From contig NZ_CP133782.1 of assembly GCF_034351645.1 (NCBI RefSeq), forward strand, positions 5,548,001 to 5,612,000: a DNA stretch of 64,000 nucleotides, read 5' to 3'. Below, piece after piece: positions 9,165-20,700 of the stretch; within the stretch, counting starts at the first letter, position 1; each line of letters begins with the position of its first letter. The notes below the pieces were generated by a model, which ran no database searches, had not been told where the DNA came from, and was given only the letters and a program-made list of their open reading frames with translations. This stretch comes from Pseudomonas sp. DC1.2. Its GTDB lineage: Bacteria; Pseudomonadota; Gammaproteobacteria; Pseudomonadales; Pseudomonadaceae. Made by a program: the position numbers and the translations under genes.

Positions 9165-9701
9165 TTATAGATCCGACTCTTTGACTACCCGCACTTTCGC
9201 TGCTTCCAACGCATACGCTGCATCCGCCAAGTCGTTGTTGACCTTCTCGATCTTCAGCGTGCCCGTCACCCACAGCGGTGTGTAGATATCGTCCAGCTTC
9301 AACCCCTTGGGGTATCGCACCAGCACCAACTGGTTAGGCGGCGGTGGCGGCACATGGATACAGGCGCCTGGGTATGGCACGAGAAAGAACAGCGTACTGC
9401 GGCCCTTGGCATCGGTTTCCAGCGGGACTGGATAGCCACCAATACGGATGCTCTTGTCGTTCATCGACGGCACGGTTTTGGTCGAATACATCACCGCCGG
9501 CAAGCCTTTGCTTTGCTTCAGGCCACCTTTGTCGGTAAACGTGCCAGTGGCCTCGGGGGAGTTATGATCGATTTCGGGCATGGCCTCGAGGGCTTTCTGG
9601 TCCGACTTGGGCATCAGTTCCAGCCAATCGGTTTCAGGCAATTCGCCGGCATGGGCGAAGCCCGAACCCAGAAAAAGGAGACTCAACAGAAGACGGCGCA
9701 T
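9165..9701 (-). CDS. DUF3299 family exported protein
   Basis: The 178-residue product starts with a signal peptide (MRRLLLSLLFLGSGFAHAG) and continues with ELPETDWLELMPKSDQKAL, SIRIGGYPVPLE and FLVPYPGACIHVPPPPPNQLV. These match the DUF3299 proteins of Pseudomonas, exported proteins of unknown function often near ABC or lipoprotein genes. An in-frame upstream start at 9743 would bury the signal peptide, so 9701 is preferred. No catalytic motif is recognisable beyond the conserved Cys-Ile-His segment, which could bind a metal. Confidence 0.8.
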   Translation of the reverse strand: MRRLLLSLLFLGSGFAHAGELPETDWLELMPKSDQKALEAMPEIDHNSPEATGTFTDKGGLKQSKGLPAVMYSTKTVPSMNDKSIRIGGYPVPLETDAKGRSTLFFLVPYPGACIHVPPPPPNQLVLVRYPKGLKLDDIYTPLWVTGTLKIEKVNNDLADAAYALEAAKVRVVKESDL

Positions 9702-9789
9702 GGGGATGCTCGACAAAGGAAAGGATGGGGCAATGGCGAGCATTCTAGCCCTCTCGACCTGCGCGGCAGAGAGGGCTTTGTCGCTTGAA

Positions 9790-10035
9790 TCAGCTCTTTT
9801 TGAACAGGCCGTAGATCACCAGCAGCACGATCGCACCCACCAACGCACCGAAGAAACCTGCGCCTTGGCCGGCTTGATAAATGCCCAACGCCTGACCGCC
9901 GTAGGTGGCTGCCAGCGAACCGCCGATACCGAGCAAGATAGTCATGATCCAACCCATGCTGTCATCGCCCGGCTTCAGGAAGCGAGCCAACAGGCCGACG
10001 ATCAAGCCGATAAAGATGGTTCCAATGATTCCCAT
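9790..10035 (-). CDS. GlsB/YeaQ/YmgE family membrane protein
   Basis: This 81-residue inner-membrane protein has three predicted helices with small-residue repeats (GTIFIGLIVGLLARFL, GWIMTILLGIGGSLAATYGG, GALVGAIVLLVIYGLF), the pattern of the transglycosylase-associated/GlsB stress family. LARFLKPGDDSMGWI is the conserved loop of that family. The role is not established; members are induced by envelope or general stress. It is monocistronic here, with a clear AGGGAAACGCC leader before the ATG. Confidence 0.88.
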   Translation of the reverse strand: MGIIGTIFIGLIVGLLARFLKPGDDSMGWIMTILLGIGGSLAATYGGQALGIYQAGQGAGFFGALVGAIVLLVIYGLFKKS

Positions 10036-10137
10036 GGCGTTTCCCTCTGAGTGATTTGGATATAAGCCTAGTCAGACTTTGACATCCTGCCATCAGAGAA
10101 CGGCGACCCCTGAAGGTTCCGCCGATGCCTGATGAAA

Positions 10138-11220
10138 CTATTCGGCGATCAACGCTTCGACTTTAAGAATCTGCTGCGCCAGCGTGGCCTTGTCGGCGCA
10201 ACGCAGGTTGGCGTGACCGACCTTGCGTCCAGCCTTGAACGCCTTGCCATAGTGGTGCAAATGGCAATCAGCAATCGCGATGACTTTTTTTACCGGCGGC
10301 ACGACACCGATAAAGTTCAGCATTGCGCTCTCCCCGACCTTGGCTGTCGAGCCCAGCGGCAGACCGGCGATGGCCCGCAAGTGGTTTTCGAACTGGCTGC
10401 ACTCGGCGCCTTCAGTGGTCCAATGCCCTGAGTTATGGACGCGCGGGGCGATTTCGTTGGCCTTCAGACCACCGTCAACTTCGAAGAACTCGAACGCCAT
10501 CACGCCGACGTACTCCAGCTGTTTGAGCACACGGCTGGAATAATCTTCAGCCAAGGCTTGCAGCGGGTGGTCGGTGCTGGCCACGGACAGCTTGAGGATG
10601 CCATTGTCGTGGGTGTTATGGACCAGCGGATAGAACTTCGTTTCGCCATCGCGAGCACGCACAGCGATCAACGAAACTTCGCCAGTGAACGGCACGAAGC
10701 CTTCCAGCAGGCAGGCGACGCTGCCCAATTCGGCAAAAGTGCCCACCACGTCTTGCGCCGTGCGCAGCACTTTCTGGCCCTTGCCGTCATAACCCAGGGT
10801 GCGGGTTTTCAGCACGGCCGGCAGGCCGATAGACACTACCGCGGCGTCCAGATCGGCTTGCGACTGGATATCAGCGAAGGCAGGGGTCGGAATCCCCAGG
10901 TCCTTGAACATGCTTTTTTCAAACCAACGGTCACGCGCAATGCGCAGGGCTTCGGCGCTCGGGTACACCGGGACGAACTGCGAAAGGAACGCAACCGTTT
11001 CGGCCGGGACGCTTTCGAACTCGAACGTCACCAGATCGACTTCATCGGCTAATTGACGCAAGTGGTCCTGATCACCGTAATCGGCCCGCAGGTGCTCACC
11101 CAGCGCAGCAGCGCAAGCGTCTGGCGCGGGGTCCAGAAAAGCGAAGTTCATGCCCAGCGGGGTGCCCGCCAAGGCCAACATGCGACCCAACTGGCCGCCA
11201 CCGATTACACCGATCTTCAT
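10138..11220 (-). CDS. purK: 5-(carboxyamino)imidazole ribonucleotide synthase PurK
   Basis: PurK uses ATP and bicarbonate to turn AIR into N5-CAIR in purine biosynthesis. The 360-residue ATP-grasp protein has the N-terminal KIGVIGGGQLGRMLALAG dinucleotide-like motif, GLPAVLKTRTLGYDGKGQ (ATP-binding lysines) and EIAPRVHNSGHWTTEGAECSQFE, which is diagnostic for PurK. The ATG at 11220 is used; an in-frame ATG at 11229 is further from the TGAGG ribosome site. It lies 11 bases after purE and is surely co-transcribed with it. Confidence 0.96.
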   Translation of the reverse strand: MKIGVIGGGQLGRMLALAGTPLGMNFAFLDPAPDACAAALGEHLRADYGDQDHLRQLADEVDLVTFEFESVPAETVAFLSQFVPVYPSAEALRIARDRWFEKSMFKDLGIPTPAFADIQSQADLDAAVVSIGLPAVLKTRTLGYDGKGQKVLRTAQDVVGTFAELGSVACLLEGFVPFTGEVSLIAVRARDGETKFYPLVHNTHDNGILKLSVASTDHPLQALAEDYSSRVLKQLEYVGVMAFEFFEVDGGLKANEIAPRVHNSGHWTTEGAECSQFENHLRAIAGLPLGSTAKVGESAMLNFIGVVPPVKKVIAIADCHLHHYGKAFKAGRKVGHANLRCADKATLAQQILKVEALIAE

Positions 11221-11231
11221 CGTCAACAACC

Positions 11232-11723
11232 TCAGGCGATGCGTGGGTCTGGATTGTCCAGAACGCTGTCTGTCTGCTCAGCACGGAAGGTTTTCAGTAC
11301 CGCGTGGAACTGCGGGTGCTTGGCGCCCAGGATACTTGCCGACAGCAGCGCAGCGTTGATCGCGCCCGCCTTGCCGATGGCCAGGGTTGCCACCGGAATG
11401 CCCGCGGGCATCTGCACGATAGACAGCAGCGAATCGACGCCCGAAAGCATCGACGACTGCACCGGCACGCCCAGCACCGGCAGGTGAGTCTTGGCCGCAC
11501 ACATGCCTGGCAAGTGGGCCGCGCCACCGGCACCGGCAATAATCACCTCGATCCCGCGCGCCTCAGCCTCTTCGGCGTACTGGAACAGCAGGTCCGGGGT
11601 GCGGTGGGCAGAGACCACTTTAACCTCGTAAGGGATGCCGAGCTTTTCCAGCATATCGGCGGTGTGGCTAAGGGTGGACCAATCGGACTTGGAGCCCATG
11701 ATCACGCCAACCAGTGCGCTCAT
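11232..11723 (-). CDS. purE: N5-CAIR mutase PurE
   Basis: PurE converts N5-CAIR to CAIR in the sixth step of purine biosynthesis. The 163-residue class I enzyme shows the signature [20 protein letters not shown] at the N-terminus, [18 protein letters not shown] with the catalytic His, and [26 protein letters not shown]. It forms an operon with purK and is preceded by a structured leader (see the entry at 11770-11832). Confidence 0.97.
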   Translation of the reverse strand: MSALVGVIMGSKSDWSTLSHTADMLEKLGIPYEVKVVSAHRTPDLLFQYAEEAEARGIEVIIAGAGGAAHLPGMCAAKTHLPVLGVPVQSSMLSGVDSLLSIVQMPAGIPVATLAIGKAGAINAALLSASILGAKHPQFHAVLKTFRAEQTDSVLDNPDPRIA

Positions 11724-11769
11724 CGTCGTGCCTCTTCTCTCTGGGCGCCCGCAGGCGCGTCAAAAAACA

Positions 11770-11832
11770 ACAAGCCACGCGGGAAATCCGGCGTGGCTTG
11801 AGTATGCGAATTAAGGCCGGTTGGACCGGCCG
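11770..11832 (-). promoter_or_regulatory. purE leader with attenuator-like hairpins
   Basis: On the minus strand, in the order of transcription, a GGCCGG/CCGGCC hairpin (about 11816-11832) precedes a 10-bp perfect stem CAAGCCACGC/GCGTGGCTTG (11770-11799) followed by TTGTTTTTT, a rho-independent terminator shape. A TATACT -10 sits at 11843-11848, so the hairpins would be in the purEK leader. The terminator may also simply end the LysR gene that lies upstream on the same strand. Confidence 0.6.
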
Positions 11833-11970
11833 AAGGCCGCGCAGTATACCTCAATGAAGCAGATAAACAGCCCCCGCGGCGACCATCTGTCATACGGCGC
11901 GAAGTGCCGGTTTTATTGACTTCAAGGTCAGCGAACGATCACCACAATCCCCCAGGGTGACGCGATGGAC

Positions 11971-12879
11971 TCAAGTGCCTTGCGCCGCGCCGCCTTCAAG
12001 CTTGCGCCACAGCAAACGCACATTGGCCTTGCGCACCAGCGCGCAGCGATACAGTCGAATCTCCAGCGGCACATGCCATTGCGGGCCACCACACACGACC
12101 AATTCGCCACGCGCCAACTCGGCGCGCACGCTCAGTTGTGGCACCCAGGCAATCCCCAGTCCCTCCAGCGCCATGCTTTTCAGGCTGTCGGCCATGGCCG
12201 TTTCATAAATAGTGGTAAAACGCAGCGCGCGCTGGCGCAGCAGCAAATTCACCGAGCGCCCGAGAAAGGCACCGGCGCTGTAGGCCAACAACGGCACGCT
12301 GACCTCGCCTTCCAGGTCGAACAACGGTTTGCCTTCGGCATCCGCCGCACACACCGGCAACATTTCAGTCTGCCCCAGGTGCAGCGAAGGGAAGATCTCC
12401 GGGTCCATCTGCATCGCCGCGTCCGGATCATAGAACGCCAGCATCAAATCGCACCCGCCTTCACGCAACGCATGCACCGCGTCGCCGACGTTGGTGGCGA
12501 CTAATCGGGTGGCGATGTTCAGGCCTTCATTCCGCAGCTGTGCAATCCAGCGCGGAAAGAAACCCAGCGCCAACGAGTGCGCTGCCGCGACCTGCATTAC
12601 CTCGCCCTGCCCGCCTTCCAAATGATGAAGGTGACGCAACACTTCGCCGAGCTGCTCGACCACCGTGCGCGCGGTGACCAAAAACAACTGCCCCGCCGCC
12701 GTCAGCTCGATCGGTGTGCGCGAGCGATTGACCAATTGCAGGCCCAGCGCGGTCTCAAGACTGCGGATGCGCCGGCTGAACGCTGGCTGGGTCACAAAGC
12801 GCCGTTCGGCCGCCTGGGAGAAGCTGCGAGTGGCGGCCAAGGCACTAAAGTCCTCCAACCATTTGCTTTCCAGATTCAT
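11971..12879 (-). CDS. LysR-family regulator, HypT (YjiE)-like
   Basis: This 302-residue DNA-binding protein has an N-terminal winged helix-turn-helix (WLEDFSALAATRSFSQAAERRFVTQPAFSRRIRSLE, split here only as a domain at residues 5-40) and a LysR effector domain from about residue 90. NLESKWLEDF and the QPAFSRRIRSLE recognition helix resemble HypT, the hypochlorite-responsive LysR protein. Whether it senses oxidants is not shown by sequence. It is divergent from aspA, 180 bases apart, and could control it. The ATG at 12879 has a GGGAGG site; an upstream start at 12915 does not. Confidence 0.85.
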   Translation of the reverse strand: MNLESKWLEDFSALAATRSFSQAAERRFVTQPAFSRRIRSLETALGLQLVNRSRTPIELTAAGQLFLVTARTVVEQLGEVLRHLHHLEGGQGEVMQVAAAHSLALGFFPRWIAQLRNEGLNIATRLVATNVGDAVHALREGGCDLMLAFYDPDAAMQMDPEIFPSLHLGQTEMLPVCAADAEGKPLFDLEGEVSVPLLAYSAGAFLGRSVNLLLRQRALRFTTIYETAMADSLKSMALEGLGIAWVPQLSVRAELARGELVVCGGPQWHVPLEIRLYRCALVRKANVRLLWRKLEGGAAQGT

Positions 12880-13059
12880 CACGCCCTCCCGGACACGCAC
12901 CAATTTAGGTCGCACGCTCGCCGCACACGCGGCGTCACACGGGCATTATGCCGAATGTGCATAGGCTAGTGCGTAACAGCATTGGCCCAAAAAACACCAC
13001 AAGCCTAGCATTCGCAGCGTTCCGGCATTGACCGGGTCCTTATCGAGATGATTTCTATC

Positions 13060-14484
<1,425 letters not shown>

Positions 14485-14556
14485 CCAAAACGCCGGTTCC
14501 TTTCATCAGGAACCACGCTCACCAGGTCGAGGGACTAGACACCTCTCACCTTTTGA

Positions 14557-14591
14557 GGGCTTGGGGATTTATTTCCCAAGCCCTTTTTTTT
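14557..14591 (+). terminator. Rho-independent terminator after aspA
   Basis: A perfect 9-bp stem (GGGCTTGGG / CCCAAGCCC) with a 9-base loop is followed directly by eight T. It closes the aspA transcript 70 bases after the stop codon. Confidence 0.93.
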
Positions 14592-14635
14592 AACCCTTTG
14601 GCAGCAACAACAGAATGTTTGAACGCTGAGAAATA

Positions 14636-14722
14636 TGGGAGCGAGCCTGCTCGCGAAAACGATAGGCCGAGCACATCGATGCTGGATGTGCCGCCCTCTT
14701 CGCAAACAGGCTCGCTTCTACA
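14636..14722. repeat. REP doublet downstream of aspA
   Basis: TGGGAGCGAGCCTGCTCGCGAA at the left and TTCGCAAACAGGCTCGCTTC at the right are inverted copies of the REP unit seen elsewhere in the window, separated by about 40 bases. Confidence 0.8.
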
Positions 14723-15024
14723 TGAAACAGCTTTCACATAAACCCGACGCCAGAAACGTCGGGAGTTTCAACGCTTCGTTTCGTCGTTTGCACCACAACC
14801 GTGCAGACGGGCACGCCACTGATCGGTATAGTGCGGCCCCTCTTCGCGTGAGCGGTCGTCGGTAACGAGGCCCAAACACATGCGAAACCCGACCTAATAA
14901 CAACCCGCGATATGGAGCCGGGATGAACCTTCGCCTCACCTGCTTTGCCCCGCGCAAACCGGTGTAACGCGATGTGTCTGCCCCGCCAGCATTTGCTTAA
15001 ACAAAAAACAGCGAGGAATACTCC

Positions 15025-16476
15025 ATGCTCGAAGTCATCAACGGCTTCCTCTCAGAGAAAGTACTGATCGTGCTCATTGTCGGGCTCGGTGGTTACTTCA
15101 CGATCCGCTCGCGTTTCGTTCAATTGCGCCACTTCTTCCATATGTTCGCGGTGTTCCGCGACAGCCTCAAAAGCAGCACCGGTCAACTCAGCTCGTTCCA
15201 GGCCCTGATGCTCAGCCTCGCCGGCCGCGTTGGTGCAGGCAACATCGCCGGTGTCGGCATCGCCGTCACCATGGGCGGCCCTGGCGCGGTGTTCTGGATG
15301 TGGGTGACCGCGCTGGTCGGCATGTCCAGCAGCTTTTTTGAGTGTTCCCTCGGCCAGCTCTACAAGCGCTGCGACTCCGACGGCACCTACCGTGGCGGCC
15401 CGTCCTATTACATTCAACATGGCCTGCAAAAACGCTGGTTGGGCATGGTCATGGCATTCCTGTTGCTCGTGACCTTCGGCTTCGCCTTCAACGGCCTCCA
15501 ATCCCACGCCGTGACTCACTCGCTGCAGGACGCGTTCAAATTCGACCCGCATTACACCGGCGCGGCGCTGGCCGTATTGCTGGGCCTGGTGTTCATCGGT
15601 GGCATCAAGCGCATCGCCAAGGTCGCTGACCTGTTGGTACCGGTGAAAACCCTGGTCTACATCGGCGTGACCCTCTACGTGATCGTGCTGCAATTCGACC
15701 ACGTTCCAGCGATGCTGATGACCATCGTCAAAAGTGCCTTCGGTCTGGATCAGGCCTTCGGCGGCCTCGTCGGCAGCGCAATCATCATGGGCGTTAAGCG
15801 AGGCGTGTTCGCCAACGAAGCGGGCCTGGGCAGTGCGCCAAACGTAGCAGCTGTGGCGTCGGTTGAGCACCCGGTGGCACAAGGCGTGGTTCAAGCGTTC
15901 AGCGTGTTCCTCGACACCTTCGTGATCTGCACCTGCACCGCGTTGCTGATCCTACTGTCGGGCTTCTACACCCCTGGCTTCGAAGGCGACGGCATTGCCC
16001 TGACCCAGAATTCCCTGGCCGCCGTGGTCGGTGACTGGGGCCGGGTGTTCATCTCCGTGGCCCTGTCGTTGTTCGTGTTTACCTCGATCCTCTACAACTA
16101 CTACCTGGGCGAGAGCAATCTGCGCTTCCTGATCGGTGAAAACCGCTGGGCGCTGATGGGTTACCGTGCCTTGGTATTGGTGTTGATCTTCTGGGGTGCC
16201 ATCGAAAACCTCGGCACGGTGTTCGCCTTCGCCGACATCACCATGACCCTGCTGGCGTTCGTCAACCTGATCGCGCTGTTCCTGCTGTTCAAAGTCGGCA
16301 TGCGCATCCTGCGTGACTACGATGACCAGCGTGCTGCCGGGATCAAGACCCCCGTGTTCGATTCGAGCAAGTTCCCGGACCTGGACCTGGACCTGAACGC
16401 CTGGCCCGCCAACCCGCCGGCCGCCGCGACGAAGGCCGAAGCTGAGCCTCAAGGCGTGACCGCAGCGCAACGCTGA
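15025..16476 (+). CDS. Alanine/glycine:cation symporter (AGCS family)
   Basis: This 483-residue inner-membrane protein imports small neutral amino acids with Na+ or H+. Its hydrophobic profile shows about 10-11 helices, and the AGCS family segments are clear: GNIAGVGIAVTMGGPGAVFWMW, ECSLGQLYK, GGPSYYIQHG, RGVFANEAGLGSAPNVAA and NYYLGESNLRFL. The start has a GCGAGGAATACTCC ribosome site. The C-terminus ends in a low-complexity Ala/Pro tail. It sits between aspA and the asparaginase gene, in line with a shared role in amino-acid nitrogen use. Confidence 0.93.
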   Translation: MLEVINGFLSEKVLIVLIVGLGGYFTIRSRFVQLRHFFHMFAVFRDSLKSSTGQLSSFQALMLSLAGRVGAGNIAGVGIAVTMGGPGAVFWMWVTALVGMSSSFFECSLGQLYKRCDSDGTYRGGPSYYIQHGLQKRWLGMVMAFLLLVTFGFAFNGLQSHAVTHSLQDAFKFDPHYTGAALAVLLGLVFIGGIKRIAKVADLLVPVKTLVYIGVTLYVIVLQFDHVPAMLMTIVKSAFGLDQAFGGLVGSAIIMGVKRGVFANEAGLGSAPNVAAVASVEHPVAQGVVQAFSVFLDTFVICTCTALLILLSGFYTPGFEGDGIALTQNSLAAVVGDWGRVFISVALSLFVFTSILYNYYLGESNLRFLIGENRWALMGYRALVLVLIFWGAIENLGTVFAFADITMTLLAFVNLIALFLLFKVGMRILRDYDDQRAAGIKTPVFDSSKFPDLDLDLNAWPANPPAAATKAEAEPQGVTAAQR

Positions 16477-16496
16477 TCGGTTAAAGTGCGATTTGC

Positions 16497-16528
16497 CCTG
16501 TGGGAGCGAGCTGGCTCGCTCCCACAGG
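16497..16528. repeat. Perfect REP palindrome between symporter and asparaginase
   Basis: A 15-bp arm, CCTGTGGGAGCGAGC, is followed after two bases by its exact complement. This is the cleanest single REP unit in the window. It lies between two co-oriented genes and could end the symporter mRNA. Confidence 0.85.
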
Positions 16529-16553
16529 AAGTCTTCGTTCTTGGAGAAACCCC

Positions 16554-17558
16554 ATGAATTCCTCGACCTACCCCGGCGCTCAGCACGTCATGGTGCTCTA
16601 CACCGGTGGCACCATCGGCATGCAAGCCAGCGCCAATGGCCTGGCCCCGGCGTCCGGTTTCGAAGCACGGATGCGCGACCACCTGCACAGCCAACTCGAA
16701 CTTGTGGTGCCACAGTGGCGCTTTCGCGAGATGTCGCCGCTGATCGACAGTGCCAACATGAGCCCTGCTTATTGGCAACAACTGCGTGAAGCCGTCGTCG
16801 ATGCCGTTGATGAGCAAGGCTGCGACAGTGTGTTGATCCTGCACGGCACCGACACCCTGGCCTACAGCGCAGCGGCCATGAGCTTTCAATTGCTCGGCCT
16901 GCACGCGCGCGTGGTGTTTACCGGCTCTATGCTCCCGGCCGGCGTGACCGACAGCGATGCCTGGGAAAACCTCAGCGGCGCACTCGTTGCACTGGGCCAC
17001 GGCTTGGCGCCAGGCGTGCATTTGTACTTCCACGGTGAGTTGCTGGACGCCACCCGTTGCGCAAAGGTTCGTAGTTTCGGTCGTCATCCGTTCAAGCGCC
17101 TGGAGCGCCAGGGGGGTGGCGTGAAAGCCACGTCGCTGCCCACGCAACTGAACTACAACCAGCGCAGGCAACTGGCGAAAGTCGCTGTATTGCCCCTGTT
17201 CCCCGGGATTGGCGCCGAGGTACTGGGCGGCATGCTCGATAGCGGCATTCAGGGCTTGGTGCTGGAATGCTACGGCAGCGGCACCGGACCGAGCGACAAC
17301 CCCGAGTTTCTCGCCAGCCTGGAGCGGGCACGGGATAAAGGCATCGTGGTGGTCGCCGTCACTCAGTGCCATGAAGGCGGTGTCGAACTCGATATTTACG
17401 AGGCCGGCAGCCGCTTGCGTGGGGTCGGTGTCTTGTCCGGCGGCGGCATGACCCGCGAAGCGGCATTCGGTAAATTGCATGCGTTGCTGGGCGCAGGGCT
17501 GGAAACGGCAGAAGTTCGTCGACTGCTCGAACTGGATTTATGTGGCGAGCTGCGCTGA
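16554..17558 (+). CDS. Asparaginase (type I/II asparaginase fold)
   Basis: The 334-residue protein hydrolyses L-asparagine (and perhaps glutamine) to aspartate and ammonia. The first catalytic Thr motif is VLYTGGTIGMQ near the N-terminus and the second is ILHGTDTLAYSAAAMSF; GSMLPAGVTDSDAWENL and VLECYGSGTGPSDNP are also conserved. No signal peptide is visible, so it is probably cytoplasmic despite a type II-like length. The ATG at 16554 follows a TTGGAGAAACCCC site. The product feeds aspartase, encoded 2 kb upstream. Confidence 0.92.
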   Translation: MNSSTYPGAQHVMVLYTGGTIGMQASANGLAPASGFEARMRDHLHSQLELVVPQWRFREMSPLIDSANMSPAYWQQLREAVVDAVDEQGCDSVLILHGTDTLAYSAAAMSFQLLGLHARVVFTGSMLPAGVTDSDAWENLSGALVALGHGLAPGVHLYFHGELLDATRCAKVRSFGRHPFKRLERQGGGVKATSLPTQLNYNQRRQLAKVAVLPLFPGIGAEVLGGMLDSGIQGLVLECYGSGTGPSDNPEFLASLERARDKGIVVVAVTQCHEGGVELDIYEAGSRLRGVGVLSGGGMTREAAFGKLHALLGAGLETAEVRRLLELDLCGELR

Positions 17559-17658
17559 CGCTCACACGTTGCACACGGGGTGCTTGCAACGTCCTGCATA
17601 AATTCAAAGCGCTGATGCATACATAGTTACCACCTTCCCTGATTTGCCGTTCCTTAGC

Positions 17659-17695
17659 ATGGAGCTTCCCGAGACCCCCCTCGGGCAGCTTCCAT
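17659..17695 (+). promoter_or_regulatory. Leader hairpin of the first giant toxin-like gene
   Basis: An imperfect hairpin (ATGG-AGCT-t-CCCGAG, loop, CTCGGG-c-AGCT-t-CCAT) ends 23 bases before the ATG at 17719. The second giant gene has a comparable hairpin at 27324-27349, also ending 23 bases before its ATG and also with a T/C mismatch beneath a CCCG/CGGG upper stem. It has no U-run, so it is more likely a translational or stability element than a terminator. Confidence 0.6.
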
Positions 17696-17718
17696 ACTTT
17701 GCGAAACAGGGATGCTCC

Positions 17719-20700
17719 ATGACTCAATCATCCGATACCCCCACGCAGCAAAAAACTGTTCGTCATGCCCCACTTGAAGCACTGATGACTCAACTGTGCG
17801 TCGGTCCTGACTTGGGTGAAGTCGCCGCCGTGCTTTTGCGACAGGCCTTACAGGCGCTTTATCCAAACCTGGACATCGACCCGGCCATCGCCATGGTGGG
17901 TACTTCGTGTTGGGAAATCGTCGACGACGCGATCATTCCAAAGCCCACTCAATACGAAGCGCTGACCGACATTCTCGCTGGACGATCCTTAAACGACGAT
18001 CAAGTCATCTACCTTGAGAGTCAGCACTTTCTCACCCAACAGCCGCTTACAGACCCCGTTCTTCATCTGCCTGTACGCATTGCTGAAATCGCCAGCACCC
18101 TCAATATACTTGCCCCCCAAATGCTCATTGCCTATCAGGAACAACAACTGGCGTTCTGGAACAAAACCGACAATAACGGCGTGCGCTGGCATGCACTGTC
18201 CAGCACCCTGCGCAATATCTGGAATGTCGATAAGGTCGAGGGCTGGACCACTGAAGACTGCCGTATGGCGCGCCACTTCTTCCATGCTCCCGACCTGGCG
18301 ACTCGAGGGCTTAACAACCCGTTTGGCAGCAAGGCCTACTTGTTCGACATCGACTCGGTCGACGGCGAAAACGTGAAGCATCTGAATGAGATGCCGTTCG
18401 CAGCACTGATTGGCACACACCAAGGCCGCACAAGCATCCTCATGTACTCGGGGGTAAACGGGTATGAAAAATTCGATTCGCTCGAACAGTTGGGCGCCAG
18501 CTTGCCTGTTCATCTGGACACCTCGCGCAATTACAAAAAAATACAGTGGCGACTGTACGAACCCAGCGGGCATTTCTTTGATCAGCAGGCCTGCACACTG
18601 ATCTCCATGCAGATTGATATCATCGGAGCACTGAGTGTGGCGGACCTCAACCCCATCGACGCGGTCCAGTCGCCTCTGCGCAAACCCCTTGGCATCGTTG
18701 AACTCTCCGAGAAGAAGGGCCCCGTTAAAGAATGGTTTCGTGACTTGCTGCCCGACTGGCTGCGTAACGCATCGAGCAGTGACCTGACCCTCTATTCACG
18801 ACACCTGAAGGACCTCGCCACACTGCACAGTCTGAACGCCGGGCAGTCCTATCAGGACGGTATCCTGCCCATCGACCAGTACACGCTCAAAGCACTCAAA
18901 GACGAAATGACCAAAGACCATGCCGATGCCGCCCGGCTGAAGCTCGACATGTTCACCGTCAGGATCGAAAGCCAGCTTATATGGGGAACATTCACCGTTC
19001 CGGGCAAGACCGAAGTCAGTCTGTTCAGCCTTGTTGAACTGGCGCTGCAGAACCTGGTCGCACTGCCTCTGGGCAACAAGACACTGCGCTCGACAAACGG
19101 CAACTCCCGGCCCGCCTGGTTGACGGTCGACTATATCGAAGCACTGATCAAGCGAGTGAACATCGGGAGTACCTACCCAGCGCTAATCAAAGCCAAGCTG
19201 CTGGATGACCCAAAAGAAAAAGCGCGCCGCGAAGCGCTCTATACCCAGCACCTGCGTATCCAGCTGCCACTGCTGGCCATGCAATGTCGGATTCGCAATG
19301 AGGCCGGTATCGACGAGCGGGGTTATCGCTATGTCGTAGCCGTCATGCAGCCCGACCTCTCCGACCACGAGGTCGAGGGGCAGATCATTGTCATCCGTCC
19401 ACTGGCCTTCATTCCCAAGCGCCGGATCACCACGACAGCGGACGTGGTCGCCAATATGTTCGTAATCGGTCCGCAAGACCCTGCCGCCGGCCCCTGCCTG
19501 CTGTATCGACCATTGCTCGACGAACCGCTTACCCAATACCCGTCGCCAGCCAACCTGTTGTATGCCATTCAACAATCCGTGAGCCTGCGCAACTCCGTGC
19601 TGGCCTGGCTTCCAGATGCCGCGCGCAGCGACTACGAGTTTTACGTTTTTCCAGGCCAACTGCCTTCGCCTTGGGCGGCCCTAGAGTTTTTGGTGGACCC
19701 CGTAAAGTTATGGACGATGAGTGGGCCTATGTCTCTGGGGGCCCAGCCCCTGAACGGCGAACTGTTCGCGAACCTTTACCAGGCCAACGCAAACGCGCTG
19801 ATTGAACTCGCCGATCGTCAATCGGTATCGAATACCGAAGCCCGCTGGGCAACCTTCAAGCACTCCGGTTGGCTAATTTTTAGTTCCGTTCTGCCGTTTC
19901 TCAACCGTACCGCGGGCACTGCAACCTGGATCTGGCAGATGGTCGATACCCTGCAAACCTTCGTCGAAGACTATGAGCAAAAAAGAACACAAGAGGAATG
20001 GGCAACCTTCGTCGACATTCTGCTCACGCTGGGCCTGGCAATAACAGTACACATGGCCAGCCGTAACCGCCCGACCCGCAGTATCTCTGCCAAAAAATCA
20101 CAGCCGGAACTCCTCATTAATACCCCGCCATTGGCGGAACCCACCGTTGTGAAGAAAATTCCGGATCTCACCGCTTACGAACTGCCGCCGGGCCATTTTC
20201 GATCCCTGCACACCAGCGGTGCATTGAATCGACTGCCCGCGAGCCTGGGCAGCGTGTTGGACAGCTTCAAAACCGTCAAACCGGAAGGACTGGTCACCCC
20301 CTCCACCGTAACGGGTGCGCATCGGCATCTTTACCCTCTCGGGCAAAAATGGTACGCCCCGGTAGGGGAGCGCTGGTTTGAAGTCACCGTGGATACAGAC
20401 GCCAAAGTCATTATCGTAGACCCCAGGCAGACAACTCGAACGGGACCGACCTTGATCAACAACGCCAAGGGCGAGTGGTTCATCGATACGCGTTTGCGCC
20501 TGCGCGGGGGCGGGTTACCAACGCAGAAGCAAAAAAACGAGACCCTGATAACGACAAGAGCCGCACTGCTGCGCTCACAATTGACGACGTTCGAGAACGA
20601 GAAGAAGACGACCCAGGATGCACTTCAGCTTTCCCGCCAACAGATGACCGACGCACAAGGCACGTCTGTCGAGGGCAAACGCGAGCTCTACCTGCAAAAA

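Larger units (their letters stand above)
14485..15024. other. 540-base intergenic region: terminator, REP doublet and long symporter leader
   Basis: The region contains the aspA terminator, a REP doublet at 14636-14722 and, at 14827-14832, a TATAGT -10-like sequence that would give the symporter gene a leader of about 185 bases. Possible pairings within that leader are GGTCG 14854-14858 with CGACC 14890-14894 and GTGAG 14848-14852 with CTCAC 14935-14939. I see no protein-coding frame and do not recognise a known riboswitch class. Confidence 0.5.

Noticed and set aside
14485..15024. Short open frames with MGASLL or SEPARE-type text in REP-rich gaps
   Set aside because: Such text is the translation of REP repeats and recurs at each copy (also near 700, 16500 and 45280).
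14827..15024. Glycine riboswitch before the symporter
   Set aside because: The conserved glycine aptamer core is not visible; only weak local pairings are seen.
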